The translations under genes were made by a program, and so were the position numbers. A stretch of DNA of 64,000 bases from Siphonodentalium dalli (Eukaryota > Mollusca > Scaphopoda > Gadilida > Siphonodentaliidae), in the NCBI GenBank assembly GCA_032622095.1, contig CP136069.1:46662194-46726193 (forward strand). The letters run 5' to 3'. The notes below the pieces were generated by a model. That model worked only from the letters and a program-made list of their open reading frames with translations, did no database searches and was not told the DNA's origin. Positions 30,301-36,618 of the stretch are shown piece after piece; the stretch's first letter is position 1, and every line of letters begins with the position of its first letter.

Positions 30301-33300
30301 CATCACTAATTCCATGCTCTGGGGACCTCATTCTGCAAAATGACAGGCTAAACTCAGTCTTGCTCCAATGCGATGGGAGACCTAAATGTACATTAGTCAC
30401 CTCGATTACGCATTTTATCTTCTGCAAATTAGGGGATATAGTCATATAGAACTTCCCAGAAGGGAAAAAGTAACTAAAACAAATTTTAATTTGAGAATGT
30501 AGATACTTCCCAGAAGATGAGGCCTAAGCAGAATGAGGTCACGCTGTGCGGGTAGTCACTAAATTCACCCTCTGGGGACCTCATTCTGCAAATGACAGAC
30601 ACACTATCTCAAGGCTTGCACTTCTCCAATTAACGAATATGGATGCCGATATCGCATCAAATCTCGAATCAGCAAGCTACTAGTGCATACTGCATAGCAC
30701 ACATGTAATTTCAGTGTGCATTTCGACTGACAAATAACATCACATGTCATGTTGCGAATCTCTTGTCTTATAATTTAAATATTCTGATTAAGTTTTAGTA
30801 ATTACCAATTAAGTTGTACATGTAGTATTTAAACTAAAATGTTTCAGAGAATGTACATGTATGCACATAAAATAGTTCTAAATTTATGCAGTTAGCTGTT
30901 AATCCTGATTCGATATGAAATCAGACAGACATATTTGTGGCATGATCATGTTCCTCTAATTAGCATCAGCATGTACAGTTTTATTAGCATTTTACATAGT
31001 TAAATATATTTATTGCAGAAACTGACCTAGCCAGTCGTCAGCGCGCAATTGAATTGGCGCTTACATTTGTTTTCCCACTGCATATAAGTTTATTACAGCT
31101 GTGTAGTCTGGCGCGTGTAGTTTGACTTTGGTGGTTGACAACAAATGCCAATGGCAATGTAATACGCTAAACAAAGCATAGGAACGACGTGCAGTTTGAC
31201 CCAACTACAAGACTAAACACAATACAGGCCTGCAAATTTTTCTAAAATGAAAATGCCGCAAACGAAAAACAGGTCATGCCCAGTGCACTTGTATTTTTCA
31301 GACAGAATGTCCGAAGCAAAATGATTTTCTATTAGATGAAGTTATTAATTTAAATCAATGCATCATTAACCTAATTAAATGTGAAAATTATGCTCACAAA
31401 ATGCATCAAATCGGAGTCAATTGGCAACAAACATCGAAATATGTCTCGCAAAATTAAGGGAATCCCTCGAAAATAGGGAACATTAAACAAGTATAAAACA
31501 AAGTCTTTTCGGCATACAGTCCATGTTTGCGCCCATATACGTTTATTGACTCAATTTGATATGTGAAGAGGTGTTGGTTTATACAATTTAAATGAGTTTG
31601 TTACAAGCGATTGTTTCATTCTGTAGTTAAAGGGGAAGGAAACCCTTGACGATTCAAGCCATTAATCCATTAATATATTTAGTATATCAACCATGGTCAG
31701 GGTCCGCGCTGGATCGAAATTTACTTTTGCCAAATAATTTGCCAAATGAAAATATTTTTTGCCTAATTATTTTATAATATGCCAAATGCAATCCCTGATA
31801 GTATCATTTTCTGCAACATTGTTATGTTTCGACGTTTGAACGACTCTTGATATCGATAGGAAAGCAGTTAGTTATAAGTATACTCGCATCTCTATTGTGG
31901 TTTATCCTGCAACAATAAACCAATCACCGAACAATAATATGATAGCATGGTTTCTTCATCAGAAGGGCACACCACAGGAGCATTAGCTAAAATATCTATG
32001 TAAACACCACCACACTGAAGATGAGTAATCTCTCCACCCACCGATACTAAATGCTATCAGATTAACTGCATACTAATAGAGGTGTTAACTTTTCCTAAAC
32101 TATATAAAACACCACTAATATAATTATATTGTAAGAGTTTCCAGAAATGAATGGTATTGTTTGAACAACATTTGTCAACTGTCTTGAGGAATTAAAAATT
32201 GACTTGCCAAAACTGTTGCCAAATGAAAATATTTTTTGCCAAATGTGAATTATTTTTGCCATTGGCAAATTTGGCAAGTGGCAGCGCGAATCCTGACCAT
32301 GGTGAGTTCATGTTTGCGCACAAATACGTTTATTGACTCAATTTGATATGTGAAGGGGTGTTGGTTAATACAATTTAGATGAGTTTGTGCAAGTTATTGT
32401 TTCATTCTGTAGTTAAAGGGGAAGGAAACCCTCGACGAATCATGCCATTAATGTATTTAGTATATCAACCATGGTGGGTTAAATCATCTCTCATTTGTCA
32501 GTTACGTTCAAACACTGTCATCGCAGCGATTGCCAAAACTCACCTGTGTCTGTGATTGTAGCCAGAATTCAGACCCCCTATTGACTTACAGTTGTATAAG
32601 GTGGCAGGCGCATGCACATTTTGAGGGGAAATACTGGGTCAACAAGTAGCGACTTATAGACAGAAATCTACAGTAAATTGAGCATAATATAACATGTGTA
32701 TTGGTTGTCAGGAAGTAGGAATTCGTTCACAAGTCCACCCATACCTACCTTTATACTTACCCAAACGTACACTTAGGCCTAAAAAAAAAATACGGCACTA
32801 ACTCTGCTAGCAGACATCTTTTTATACCACATGGTCCCATCAACAACATTTGTTACAAATGATTTCATTAGTTCTCAACGAACGACCACCCAATCAGAAT
32901 CGATTTAATATAGCATGGTCACACTCGATGTGCATGAATAAGCACCATGTCTTGCGTTGTAAATCATATTGACCTCACATCACCTCAGTCTGTTACGATC
33001 TGTATTCTGCAAGGCAATGTTGTGGACTGGATCGTGGGTTTTGCATGCAATTCGTGAGAAGCATATAGCGATGCGATACCACCTAAATCGTGCCCCTATT
33101 CTGATGCTTCCAAATCGAAGTAGTACGTATATAACATATTTTGGTATAATTATTACAATAATGGAATCGGCACTTGAATCGACTGATTGTGATCTCAAAT
33201 AATCGGCAATCGGTGCAAGGCTCTATTTCACAATCGGCTCATCACTAGAGGAATTGGCCTTAGATCACATTAAAACTGTAGCTTGTTTAGCTAATCTGTG

Positions 33301-33503
33301 TGAGCTAAAATGAGCTATTTCGCTAATTTGGCACCTGTGCCCGACCTGTATATACAAACCTTGGGTTTAAGAATAGCATCTACACTGCTATCTATATTTG
33401 TCTCAAACACATGTGCTTTGGTGAGTTTCTTGTCCCAATGAGCTGCTAGCCAGATACGGGCCAGTGGCCCTTTTTTACTCAAAACAAAATGAGCATAGAA
33501 CAT
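78..33503 (-). CDS. RAD21: RAD21/SCC1 cohesin kleisin subunit, N-terminal 421 codons (8 constitutive exons, 3' part outside the window)
   Basis: Mitotic cohesin kleisin: it bridges the SMC3 and SMC1 heads, recruits STAG, PDS5 and WAPL, and is cut by separase at anaphase. Joining eight minus-strand exons gives 1263 nt (421 codons) with every AG/GT junction in phase and no stop. Recognised family blocks are the [15 protein letters not shown] start and [15 protein letters not shown] (SMC3-binding kleisin N-domain), [55 protein letters not shown], the separase-type site [24 protein letters not shown], and [20 protein letters not shown] (STAG-binding region). The scissile arginine falls at residue 172, the number known for human RAD21. 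The second human site (R450 region) and the C-terminal SMC1-binding winged helix lie beyond the left edge. The introns are long and full of transposons. The family assignment is near certain; each exon is listed separately. Confidence 0.97.
340..640. repeat. Dispersed repeat, copy A
   Basis: The segment with AGGGCATGGCAAGTACGCC, ATAACTC, TGAAAATTGG and GGGCAGAA is homologous to 24975-25330, including TGTATTTTGGGCTAG and ACTCACATACC. It resembles the dispersed 'GGCCATAACTC' modules common in mollusc genomes. No coding potential was seen. Confidence 0.6.
827..2289. mobile_element. Pogo/Tigger-like non-autonomous DNA transposon, 1463 bp
   Basis: Terminal inverted repeats CAGTGAAACCCGCTTTGAGC and (right end, reversed) CAGTGAAACCTTTTATGAG are flanked by TA. 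Related 'GCGACCACCTGTCA' modules are repeated inside both ends (about 930 and 2220). This form of repeat is typical of pogo/Tigger elements. The longest internal frame (1616-1861, plus) shows no transposase motif, so it is a deletion derivative. Confidence 0.7.
2782..2958 (-). CDS. RAD21: RAD21 seventh constitutive coding exon (residues 288-347)
   Basis: This exon is 177 nt, with acceptor CATGTCAG|TAGCTC and donor GTTCCAG|GTAAGG, phase 1-1. It encodes [17 protein letters not shown], a Pro/Ala-rich linker ([10 protein letters not shown]), and the conserved block [20 protein letters not shown], which in human RAD21 begins the STAG-binding region. Confidence 0.96.
3699..3911. mobile_element. TA-flanked palindromic MITE (mariner-like), copy 1
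   Basis: The 213-bp segment is almost a perfect inverted repeat of about 100-bp arms, from CAGTAATGCCCTAAATAATC to its complement, flanked by TA. A second copy is at 9673-9846. The TA target and short palindromic form suggest a Tc1/mariner-mobilised MITE. Confidence 0.8.
4120..4221 (-). CDS. RAD21: RAD21 sixth constitutive coding exon (residues 254-288)
   Basis: This exon is 102 nt, with acceptor ATTTTTCAG|GTGACGG and donor AAAGAAC|GTATGT, phase 1-1. It encodes [14 protein letters not shown], then [20 protein letters not shown]. It corresponds to the low-complexity linker GGIFDDPPALSEAG of vertebrates. A neighbouring reading frame is longer than this one; the choice rests on splice phase and the GLFEE similarity. 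Confidence 0.9.
4325..4862. mobile_element. TTAA-flanked MITE, piggyBac-like, diverged copy
   Basis: It is bounded by TTAA at 4321-4324 and 4863-4866. The right part, reversed, resembles 62633 onward (AGATACTG, GGTGGGTA, TTAAAATAGTC) and 17730 onward (GGTGGGTATCC, ACCGCCACAAAC). The TTAA target is that of piggyBac-type elements. The ends have diverged. Confidence 0.45.
5125..5400. repeat. Diverged isolated copies of the 164-bp satellite monomer
   Basis: It contains GGATTTATTCATGCAAAG, ATCCAAGATGGCTGCTGGC and AGCCATG, the same modules as the array at 25.4-29.3 kb, but strongly diverged. Confidence 0.6.
5890..5958 (-). CDS. RAD21: RAD21 fifth constitutive coding exon, acidic linker (residues 231-254)
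   Basis: This exon is 69 nt, with acceptor TTTTTATTAG|ATGCTGATG and donor TTTTTTG|GTAAGC, phase 1-1. It encodes a run of aspartates ending [16 protein letters not shown], similar in position and character to the acidic linker NFGEGNDGGI of vertebrate RAD21. It is too short to recognise alone. Phase and position make it secure. Confidence 0.9.
6961..7170 (-). CDS. RAD21: RAD21 fourth constitutive coding exon with separase-type site (residues 161-231)
   Basis: This exon is 210 nt, with acceptor ATTATTTTAG|GTGACG and donor CTTG|GTATGT, phase 1-1. It encodes [23 protein letters not shown] fits the separase consensus ExxR, and the Arg is residue 172 counted along the constitutive exons, equivalent to the known human R172 site in DREIMREGS. 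Downstream is a variable acidic linker with [28 protein letters not shown] and NVLLG. Confidence 0.95.
7786..8040. mobile_element. MITE with CTGTACACTAAATC terminal repeats
   Basis: Left end CTGTACACTAAATCCGACC and right end GATTTAGTGTACAG are inverted. Internal blocks TGGGACCATCTC and TATGCAACAAATGAATGA recur inverted near the right end. Related copies or parts are at 16895-17135 and 22920-23105. Confidence 0.65.
8292..8303 (-). CDS. RAD21: Candidate 12-nt RAD21 micro-exon (adds four residues)
   Basis: On the minus strand, a branch-point-like TTCTAAC and the acceptor TTTTATTGCAG precede 12 nt (ATCCATCATCTG) followed by a GTAGTA donor. Inserted between exons 3 and 4 in phase 1 it would change GFG|DVG to GFG-DPSSG-DVG without shifting the frame. 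The acceptor and branch point are good; the donor is mediocre. It lies in the same intron as the 573-nt cassette, about 1.1 kb before exon 4. Confidence 0.35.
8501..8947. mobile_element. MITE with TGTGTTTCTGGTGAC terminal repeats
   Basis: TGTGTTTCTGGTGAC at the left faces GTCACCAGAAACACA at the right, about 447 bp apart. The inside is AT-rich with an 18-bp G tract near 8820. A partial relative with ACCAGAAACATAGATG is near 22890. No clear target duplication was found. Confidence 0.55.
9673..9846. mobile_element. TA-flanked palindromic MITE, copy 2
   Basis: This 174-bp palindrome is homologous to 3699-3911, with the same CAGTAATGCCCTAA ends and TA on both sides. Its loop is shorter than in copy 1. 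Confidence 0.8.
10244..10994. mobile_element. MITE-like element with TAATTAATCGAC ends
   Basis: The left end TAATTAATCGACGCTCATTA with CGAGGTAG is inverted at the right (CTCGTAAAGTGGTCGATTAA). Internal CCGC/GCGG-rich parts resemble the CCGCTAT family at 40932 and 55295. Poly-C runs occur at about 10711-10726 and 10830-10839. Boundaries are approximate. Confidence 0.5.
11632..11909. repeat. Dispersed repeat shared with 63727-64000
   Basis: TGCCAAATAAAGGTACCTGT, TTATTCGGGTCTG, CTCTGTTCTAAATTT and ATTGCGAAAACTTGC occur in the same order and orientation near the right edge of the window. The class is unknown and no coding frame was seen. Confidence 0.7.
12524..12906. mobile_element. MITE-like inverted-repeat element with ATCTTCCTCTCAGC ends
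   Basis: ATCTTCCTCTCAGCAGATCG at the left pairs with CCGCTGAGAGGAAGAT at the right. A third copy of the motif, CTGAGAGGAAGATCG, is internal at about 12638. No convincing target duplication was found. Confidence 0.5.
13137..13243. mobile_element. Short MITE with AGCCCT ends, copy 1
   Basis: This segment of about 107 bp runs from AGCCCTCATAATTG to AATTAAGAGGGCT. It contains GATTGCCGTAGCGGATTGCC, related in inverted orientation to 40751-40871. Confidence 0.6.
14420..14605. mobile_element. TTAA-flanked MITE, family 'CCCTT...CTCCAG', copy 1
   Basis: It is bounded by TTAA|CCCTTTGTG and GGAAGGG|TTAA. It contains the hairpin TGTATATGCGAGGCATATAC and the modules GTGCTAGTG and CTGGAAGCTCCAGT shared with 24363-24521 and 53700-53870. 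The TTAA target and CCC start suggest piggyBac mobilisation. Confidence 0.65.
15139..15711 (-). CDS. RAD21: Candidate RAD21 cassette exon, 191 codons, phase 1-1
   Basis: This 573-nt minus-strand segment has no stop in the RAD21 frame. It is bounded by an acceptor with a pyrimidine tract (CACATTGTAG|GTGTTATG) and a strong donor (CCTTGGG|GTAAGC). It enters and leaves in phase 1, exactly as needed between exons 3 and 4, so it can be included or skipped without a frameshift. It starts [16 protein letters not shown], echoing the preceding VGDDGFG. The middle is Cys/Ser-rich ([10 protein letters not shown]). The end is strongly acidic and contains two similar motifs, HDSGIGL and [10 protein letters not shown], then [17 protein letters not shown] do not recognise this protein segment from RAD21 of other animals. 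Alternatives are an exon of a nested gene starting at the ATG at 15706, or a retained coding relic. Codon structure and length make chance unlikely. Confidence 0.6.
16146..16389. mobile_element. TTAA-flanked MITE with CCCTTTACCCAACA ends
   Basis: TTAA|CCCTTTACCCAACA at the left and TGTTGGGTAAAGGG|TTAA at the right are perfect inverted repeats. The inside has a strong palindrome built on TGCCAATGCATTCTCTTATA. It is related to the other TTAA elements in this intron. Confidence 0.75.
16895..17135. repeat. Tandem partial copies of the CTGTACACTAAATC family
   Basis: Two units about 145 bp apart share CTGCTTAT, TTTATGG, CAATCTCC/CATCTCC, TTTTATACTCAACAGAA, TGCAACAAAT and TTTGAGCCATGGATTAG. They are right- or left-end pieces of the MITE at 7786-8040. 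Confidence 0.6.
17730..18222. mobile_element. TTAA-flanked MITE, 493 bp
   Basis: It is bounded by TTAA|AGGTACG and CGTGCCT|TTAA. Internal modules GGTGGGTATCC and ACCGCCACAAACAGAAAGAA recur at 62633 onward and, inverted, at about 4790-4860. No transposase frame. Confidence 0.65.
18320..18540. repeat. Dispersed module ending in a hairpin, with (CAGA)n
   Basis: GGGCCATAATTCAG, ACTCACATACCAAATTTGG and (CAGA)n are followed by a terminal hairpin TATGTTTACCATACTATGG with its complement. The layout (module, short simple repeat, hairpin) is the same as the end of the satellite element at 29.3 kb. Confidence 0.55.
18590..20106. mobile_element. hAT-like non-autonomous element, 1517 bp, 8-bp target duplication
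   Basis: The ends CAGTGTTCACGCTG and CAGCGTGAACATTG are inverted and flanked by GCAGGTAG on both sides (18582-18589 and 20107-20114). TAGCCATT/GGCTAAA motifs are repeated near both ends. No transposase frame was recognised. Confidence 0.8.
20398..21327. mobile_element. Non-autonomous DNA transposon, 930 bp, 6-bp target duplication, GC-richer inside
   Basis: Inverted ends CAGTCCTTCGATTTTG and CAAATTCGAAGGACTG are flanked by CACATG on both sides (20392-20397 and 21328-21333). CGCGCG-rich segments lie just inside both ends. The interior holds short frames on the plus strand: one with [17 protein letters not shown] (frame 20424-20747), and a separate acidic frame with [15 protein letters not shown] ending in a stop at about 21052. 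Such Ser/Asp/Glu-rich stretches are seen at the N-terminus of some transposases, but no catalytic domain is present. The superfamily is not assigned. Confidence 0.7.
21334..22830. other. Intron 3 sequence, nothing recognised
   Basis: No coding frame, bounded element or RNA gene was seen. A 'GTGCAGGGGGGAAA' module near 21482 also occurs near 20208 and 20262, and as related pieces near 16680-16750, indicating an unresolved dispersed repeat. Confidence 0.4.
22920..23105. repeat. Partial MITE of the CTGTACACTAAATC family
   Basis: The right part (TATTTTGCACTCATCCGTGG, GTTGCATATATTCTGTTGAG, GATTTAGTGTACAGTACCCC) matches the right half of 7786-8040. The left end is replaced by a poly-T tract and part of another repeat. 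Confidence 0.6.
24363..24521. mobile_element. TTAA-flanked MITE, family 'CCCTT...CTCCAG', copy 2
   Basis: TTAA|CCCTTCCAAGACTGGAG at the left faces CTCCAGTCATGAAAGGG|TTAA at the right. The interior (TTATATATGCGAGG, GATCTTTAATACTGCACC) is homologous to 14420-14605. Confidence 0.75.
24684..24790 (-). CDS. RAD21: RAD21 third coding exon (residues 125-161)
   Basis: This exon is 107 nt, with acceptor TTTCAG|TGACATAG and donor GGGTTTG|GTAGGT, entering in phase 2 and leaving in phase 1. It encodes [19 protein letters not shown], then [17 protein letters not shown] and the first base of a glycine codon. It matches the family block [22 protein letters not shown]. The short [11 protein letters not shown] end is followed by the largest intron, which hosts the candidate alternative exons. 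Confidence 0.95.
24975..25330. repeat. Dispersed repeat, copy B, abutting the satellite element
   Basis: This is a homologue of 340-640 (AGGGCATGGCAAAATACGCC, GGGCCATAACTCTGGTGAA, TGTATTTTGGGCTAGTAAAG). It is immediately followed by TAGCTCAACTTA, the left end of the satellite-bearing element. Confidence 0.6.
25333..29362. repeat. Satellite-bearing element: 155/164-bp monomers with a 483-bp higher-order period
   Basis: About 18 monomers share CTCGTTCCCATCTACATGTC, TGACAAATTTCAT, ACCTGTAGCCCGCGCCAA, TCCAAGATGGCTGCTGGCGG and CCATGTTTTTTGGCCGAA. The landmark TGTAGCCCGCG recurs at 27171, 27335, 27490, 27654, then at 28137 and 28620. Spacings of 164, 155 and 164 bp sum to an exact 483-bp unit of three monomer types, repeated at least three times. 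The array ends in GACGGACACACGGACGACGG and a hairpin (AGCTCAAACTTA/TAAGTTGAGCTA), and its left edge also carries TAGCTCAACTTA. Core tandem repeats plus a terminal hairpin resemble pearl/HINE-type (Helentron-related) elements of bivalves; that class is an inference. A hAT copy splits the array at 26225-27097. Confidence 0.8.
26225..27097 (+). mobile_element. hAT-like MITE, 873 bp, copy 1, inserted in the satellite
   Basis: Ends CAGGGACCAGCC and GGCTGGTCCCTG are flanked by CACTCGTT (26217-26224 and 27098-27105), an 8-bp duplication of satellite sequence. Subterminal AGGGCGAA/TTCGCCCT repeats lie near both ends. It is near-identical and equal in length to the inverted copy at 35541-36413, so activity was recent. 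Open frames inside it are not transposase. Confidence 0.9.
29597..29826 (-). CDS. RAD21: RAD21 second coding exon (residues 49-125)
   Basis: This exon is 230 nt, with acceptor TTCCTTTACAG|GTTAAG and donor CTGGA|GTAAGT, entering in phase 0 and leaving in phase 2. It encodes [37 protein letters not shown] and [16 protein letters not shown], followed by [12 protein letters not shown]. This completes the kleisin N-terminal helical domain and begins the segment that contacts PDS5 and NIPBL in known cohesin structures. It is the most strongly conserved part of the protein seen here. Confidence 0.97.
29914..30037. mobile_element. Hairpin MITE 'GCAGAATGAGGTC', copy 1
   Basis: GCAGAATGAGGTCCCCAGAG with GGTGAA at the left pairs with CCCTCTGGAGACCTCATTCT at the right. 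An outer AGGCCTCATCTTCT extends the element. Related hairpins are at about 30243, 30507 and 60708. Confidence 0.65.
30243..30340. mobile_element. Hairpin MITE 'GCAGAATGAGGTC', copy 2
   Basis: GCAGAATTAGGTCCCCAGAG at the left and GGGGACCTCATTCTGC at the right, with GCTAGCATCA-type sequence between, as in copy 1. Confidence 0.65.
30507..30594. mobile_element. Hairpin MITE 'GCAGAATGAGGTC', copy 3
   Basis: AGATGAGGCCTAAGCAGAAT with GAGGTC at the left, a shortened loop, and CTCTGGGGACCTCATTCTGC at the right. Part of the left arm is deleted. Confidence 0.6.
31522..32475. repeat. Tandem duplication of about 170 bp split by a hAT element
   Basis: The unit GTTTATTGACTCAATTTGAT ... GGGGAAGGAAACCC ... 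TATATCAACCATGG occurs at about 31530-31697 and again at about 32310-32475 with a few percent differences. The element at 31698-32295 sits at the end of the first unit. Confidence 0.75.
31698..32295. mobile_element. hAT-like MITE, 598 bp, 8-bp target duplication
   Basis: Inverted ends CAGGGTCCGCGCTG and CAGCGCGAATCCTG are flanked by ACCATGGT (31690-31697 and 32296-32303). Subterminal TTTGCCAAAT motifs are repeated at both ends. No coding. Confidence 0.85.
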
Positions 33504-33522
33504 CTTTCTTTCTCAGTAATAT
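33360..33522 (-). CDS. RAD21: RAD21 first coding exon (residues 1-48, plus 19 nt of 5' UTR)
   Basis: The ATG is at 33503-33501. The coding part is 144 nt (48 codons), ends AAG|GTTTGT in phase 0, and encodes [16 protein letters not shown] and [12 protein letters not shown], the SMC3-contacting kleisin head. The 48-codon length matches, from memory, the first coding exon of vertebrate RAD21. A pyrimidine-rich acceptor (TTCTTTTCAG, AG at 33524-33523) lies 20 nt before the ATG, so this is probably exon 2 and the 5' UTR begins in an upstream exon to the right. That exon was not identified. Confidence 0.95.
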
Positions 33523-33836
33523 CTGAAAAGAATAACACAAAATGGTGAATATAACATGGAATTATTCAAATGTGAACGTAAATAAAAAAAAAGAAAGAAA
33601 GATACTACAAAATATGCCAACGCACTGCACCGATGACATTACGCGACTGCATTGACCCCCCCCCCCAAGGCAACACATTAAACTTCAATGTAGTCCGCTT
33701 TGCGCTTTGCATTGACATTGCGACTGCGTTATTAAATGGAACACTTATTTTGAGAATATGTGTACTTCACTGCAGGTGTATGTCCTAACTAAAAATTGCA
33801 CGTTTTTCTCTGACTTTAGTGAGTATATATCGCAAA

Positions 33837-35072
33837 TAGGGGTGGGAAGATACACCGATGCACCGGTGTATCGCGATACGGTAACATACGATGCATGCAC
33901 CGATACAAATCCTTAAATATCGTCGTATTGCGATACACGTATAATTCATAATAAATGTTTACTGTACGAAAACTTCGAAAAGCATAGTCACTTGATCGGC
34001 TATTAAGATATATCGAGAGTTTCAGTCCTAAAACAAAGTTAAAACAAGACTTCGCATGTGCATATATAGCTTCGCGCGAAAGTGATGAAACGTACTATAA
34101 TGTGTCCGTGCATCGCGTGCTTGATTAGAGCCGGTGCATATTTACGCCACATGGCACAATTGATATATAACTTCCCGTTTCGTTTTCGGAAGCACATGTC
34201 ACGTGCGCTCGCAGCTGACACACAACTGCCTTCTAAATATACCGGTACTTTCCGCGGTACCCTTCATTTTGACCGCGTAATCGCGTGTCACTCGAACTAA
34301 ATTTGTATAGTTACGAGTCCAGTGGTCTGAATCTAGTACATTGTATTTAGAGTTACTCCTCTTACATTGGCAGCTCCGCGTTTTGTGATTTATTAACAAG
34401 TGATTTCAAGCATGATCACTTACGGACTTTCTTTGTGCAAGTCTTGATTACCCGATTTTGTGGTCATCGTCCTTGAACTCTTGAGTTTCAACATCCGTTT
34501 TTTTTAAATAAGCTTTGTAAATGTAATGGCGTCTACGGAGCCAGCAGTTGAGATTCCTCAGCAAACGCAGGAAAAATTCATTATAAAACCCAAACCCGCA
34601 GACAAATACAAGTCTAAAGTTTGGCAGCACTTCGGTTTGTTAGCTACCCTAGTAAATGGGATAAAGAGTGTTTTCGACTGCTGGCCGATATTATAAATGC
34701 TCAGCGCTCAATGCTGAACTCAGAAAATGTTGACACTTTAATTTTTTTGAGAAAGAACCTGCGTTACCATTAACTTACCAATAAATAGTCGATCTTGTAT
34801 TTACTGTTTAGAGTAGATCAGACTCATAATAACTATTGACTTGTTTGAAAGTTGTTTCAGTTGCAAGTAGGCACAGTAATGCTATGTGCCCTAATAAGCT
34901 TGTGTTTGAGTTGTCATGTTTGATTTGATTAAATTCTGAAACAATGTCTGGAGTGTATCTATGTAGTATGTACATTGTATATACCGTTATGTATCTAGAT
35001 ACGCACTCGTATCGCGAACGGTGTATCGAGATACGTATCGTATCGTGGCACTAGCGTATCTTCCCACCCCTA
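33837..35072 (+). mobile_element. hAT element remnant with BED-finger exon, 1236 bp
   Basis: Ends TAGGGGTGGGAAGATAC and GTATCTTCCCACCCCTA are flanked by ATCGCAAA (33829-33836 and 35073-35080). Subterminal GTATCGCGATAC-type repeats lie near both ends. It keeps a short frame (34526-34696) with the start of a BED zinc finger, so it derives from an autonomous hAT by internal deletion. Confidence 0.9.
34526..34696 (+). pseudogene. Truncated hAT transposase start (BED-finger N-terminus)
   Basis: The plus-strand frame of 56 codons begins MASTEPAVEIPQQTQEKF and reaches KYKSKVWQHFG, the typical start of a BED zinc finger (xSKVWxHFG), then runs into unrelated residues and a stop. The Cys/His ligands and the RNase-H-like catalytic domain are missing, consistent with internal deletion of the element around it. 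Confidence 0.6.
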
Positions 35073-35540
35073 ATCGCAAAACATCGAAACACTTACCCAG
35101 GAGAAATTCCATAATTATCAGCAACGCAAAGCAAAATCGCTCACAAATTCACTTAAATTGTGAAATTTCGAGTTTTGACTTTCACCCACAATGATGTACA
35201 TTATTAAGGAAAAGATAATAACTAAGAAATATATTATCTGTGTTATTTTATCGACTTTATAAGATGATTAACCCAAACATGTCATGATGTGTACTACAAG
35301 GTACTGAAGGTAGGTATACTGTTGTTTAGTAATGTTTAATACACATGTAGTGTTTGGGTATAGGTATGTATGTATTAATCAGTGGCTTCACGATGTTACT
35401 TCAGTTATTTAATTAACAAAAATTCAACAAAATTAAATCGTCGTGATTCATTAGTATTACACAAGCCCCAGCCAGTGTTTAGGAAATAAAGTTATCGAAC
35501 ACATCACTAGATACACTCGGAGTTCCCCCTCCCAGTAGGC

Positions 35541-36413
35541 CAGGGACCAGCCGAGAGGGCGACGTGGGCGACTTCTTCGCCCTAGCGCCGTCCGCTTCGC
35601 CTTATTTTTGCAGTCGGGCGAAGTTCAAGTCGCCCTGAAAATTCCAAAGTTGACTGACGAAAATCGGCAAAATTCCCCAAATAATTTATGATAATTTACA
35701 ACTGTCAACAGTGATTGCACACAATACTCCAATATCAGGGTGTTGTAAAACAATTAACACCTGTATTGCTCCAATCTGGAAGCATGTTGACAACGGAGTC
35801 TGATTACTGGCAGCTGTGAAAACATCGTCGGGCCTCAAGTGTTAATCTGGTTGTTGTGATTTTTAGATTACCGTGATTACCACACCTTACAATGAAGATT
35901 ACAACTCACAGCTCTCACAATGTGTCAGCTCATCACTCCCTCTATGGAGTTTGGTTAAAGAAATTTTAAAACAAATTCATTTGTGAAGCATATTAAATTT
36001 TCAAACGGGATTACTAATAGAGCGCAGTGAAAGTGTTCATGATTTCGCTTCGTTTCGGTTTGATAAATATTGTTGGCATTTTTAAAAACCCGAAAAATAT
36101 GAAATAAAATCTTGTCATTCTCCCACAATTACGATATAAAATGCTGCTATCCTCTCACAATTATGTTTGGGTATTATTAATAGTTATTAGGGTCATGAAG
36201 TGAACATAAAGACTCCATATTTCAACCATTGTTTCATAAGTTTAATTGACATATTACATCTCTCCTATTTTCGTTCTATAGCGACTCCTGTCGTAGTACT
36301 GTTCAATTTAAGTTTTGTAGACTCACTTCGCCCTATAGAACGGCCACTTCGCCTTATTTTTATAGTAGGGCGAAGTCATTTCGCCCTGAAAATATGGTCT
36401 AGGCTGGTCCCTG
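35541..36413 (-). mobile_element. hAT-like MITE, 873 bp, copy 2 (inverted)
   Basis: Same ends as copy 1, flanked by CAGTAGGC (35533-35540 and 36414-36421). It is the reverse complement of 26225-27097, of identical length; the compared stretches differ by only single bases. It lies immediately next to a BED-finger fragment. Confidence 0.9.
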
Positions 36414-36426
36414 CAGTAGGCCTGTG

Positions 36427-36618
36427 TTATTTCTGGATGTGCGACTTCATATTGGATGTTGATCCAGAATAAATGAATTGCGTTCGACAGGCCTTGCATT
36501 CCGCCCATTTCTTCTTTTTTTCGTCATCTTCAATTAGGACTAAATGTCCCCAAACGTCTGATTTCCGTTTTTGTAGGTCTTCTGCCATCACTTTGAGACG
36601 AACTAATGATAATGACAA
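36427..36618 (-). pseudogene. BED zinc-finger fragment, probably a hAT transposase or ZBED N-terminus
   Basis: This minus-strand frame probably starts at the internal MAEDLQKRKSDVWGH. It reads KKWAECKACRTQF, then TSNMKSHIQK: a BED finger with W, CxxC and a TSNMKxHI histidine region. The frame stops just after the finger, a few bases before the target duplication of the 873-bp hAT MITE at 36421. No transposase catalytic core follows on the other side of the insertion. It is a transposon-derived fragment rather than a working host gene. Confidence 0.6.

Noticed and set aside
33001-33202. Overlapping plus and minus frames of 72-77 codons
   Set aside because: Mirror frames of the same DNA with no recognisable motif, just upstream of the RAD21 first coding exon. 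Probably chance.
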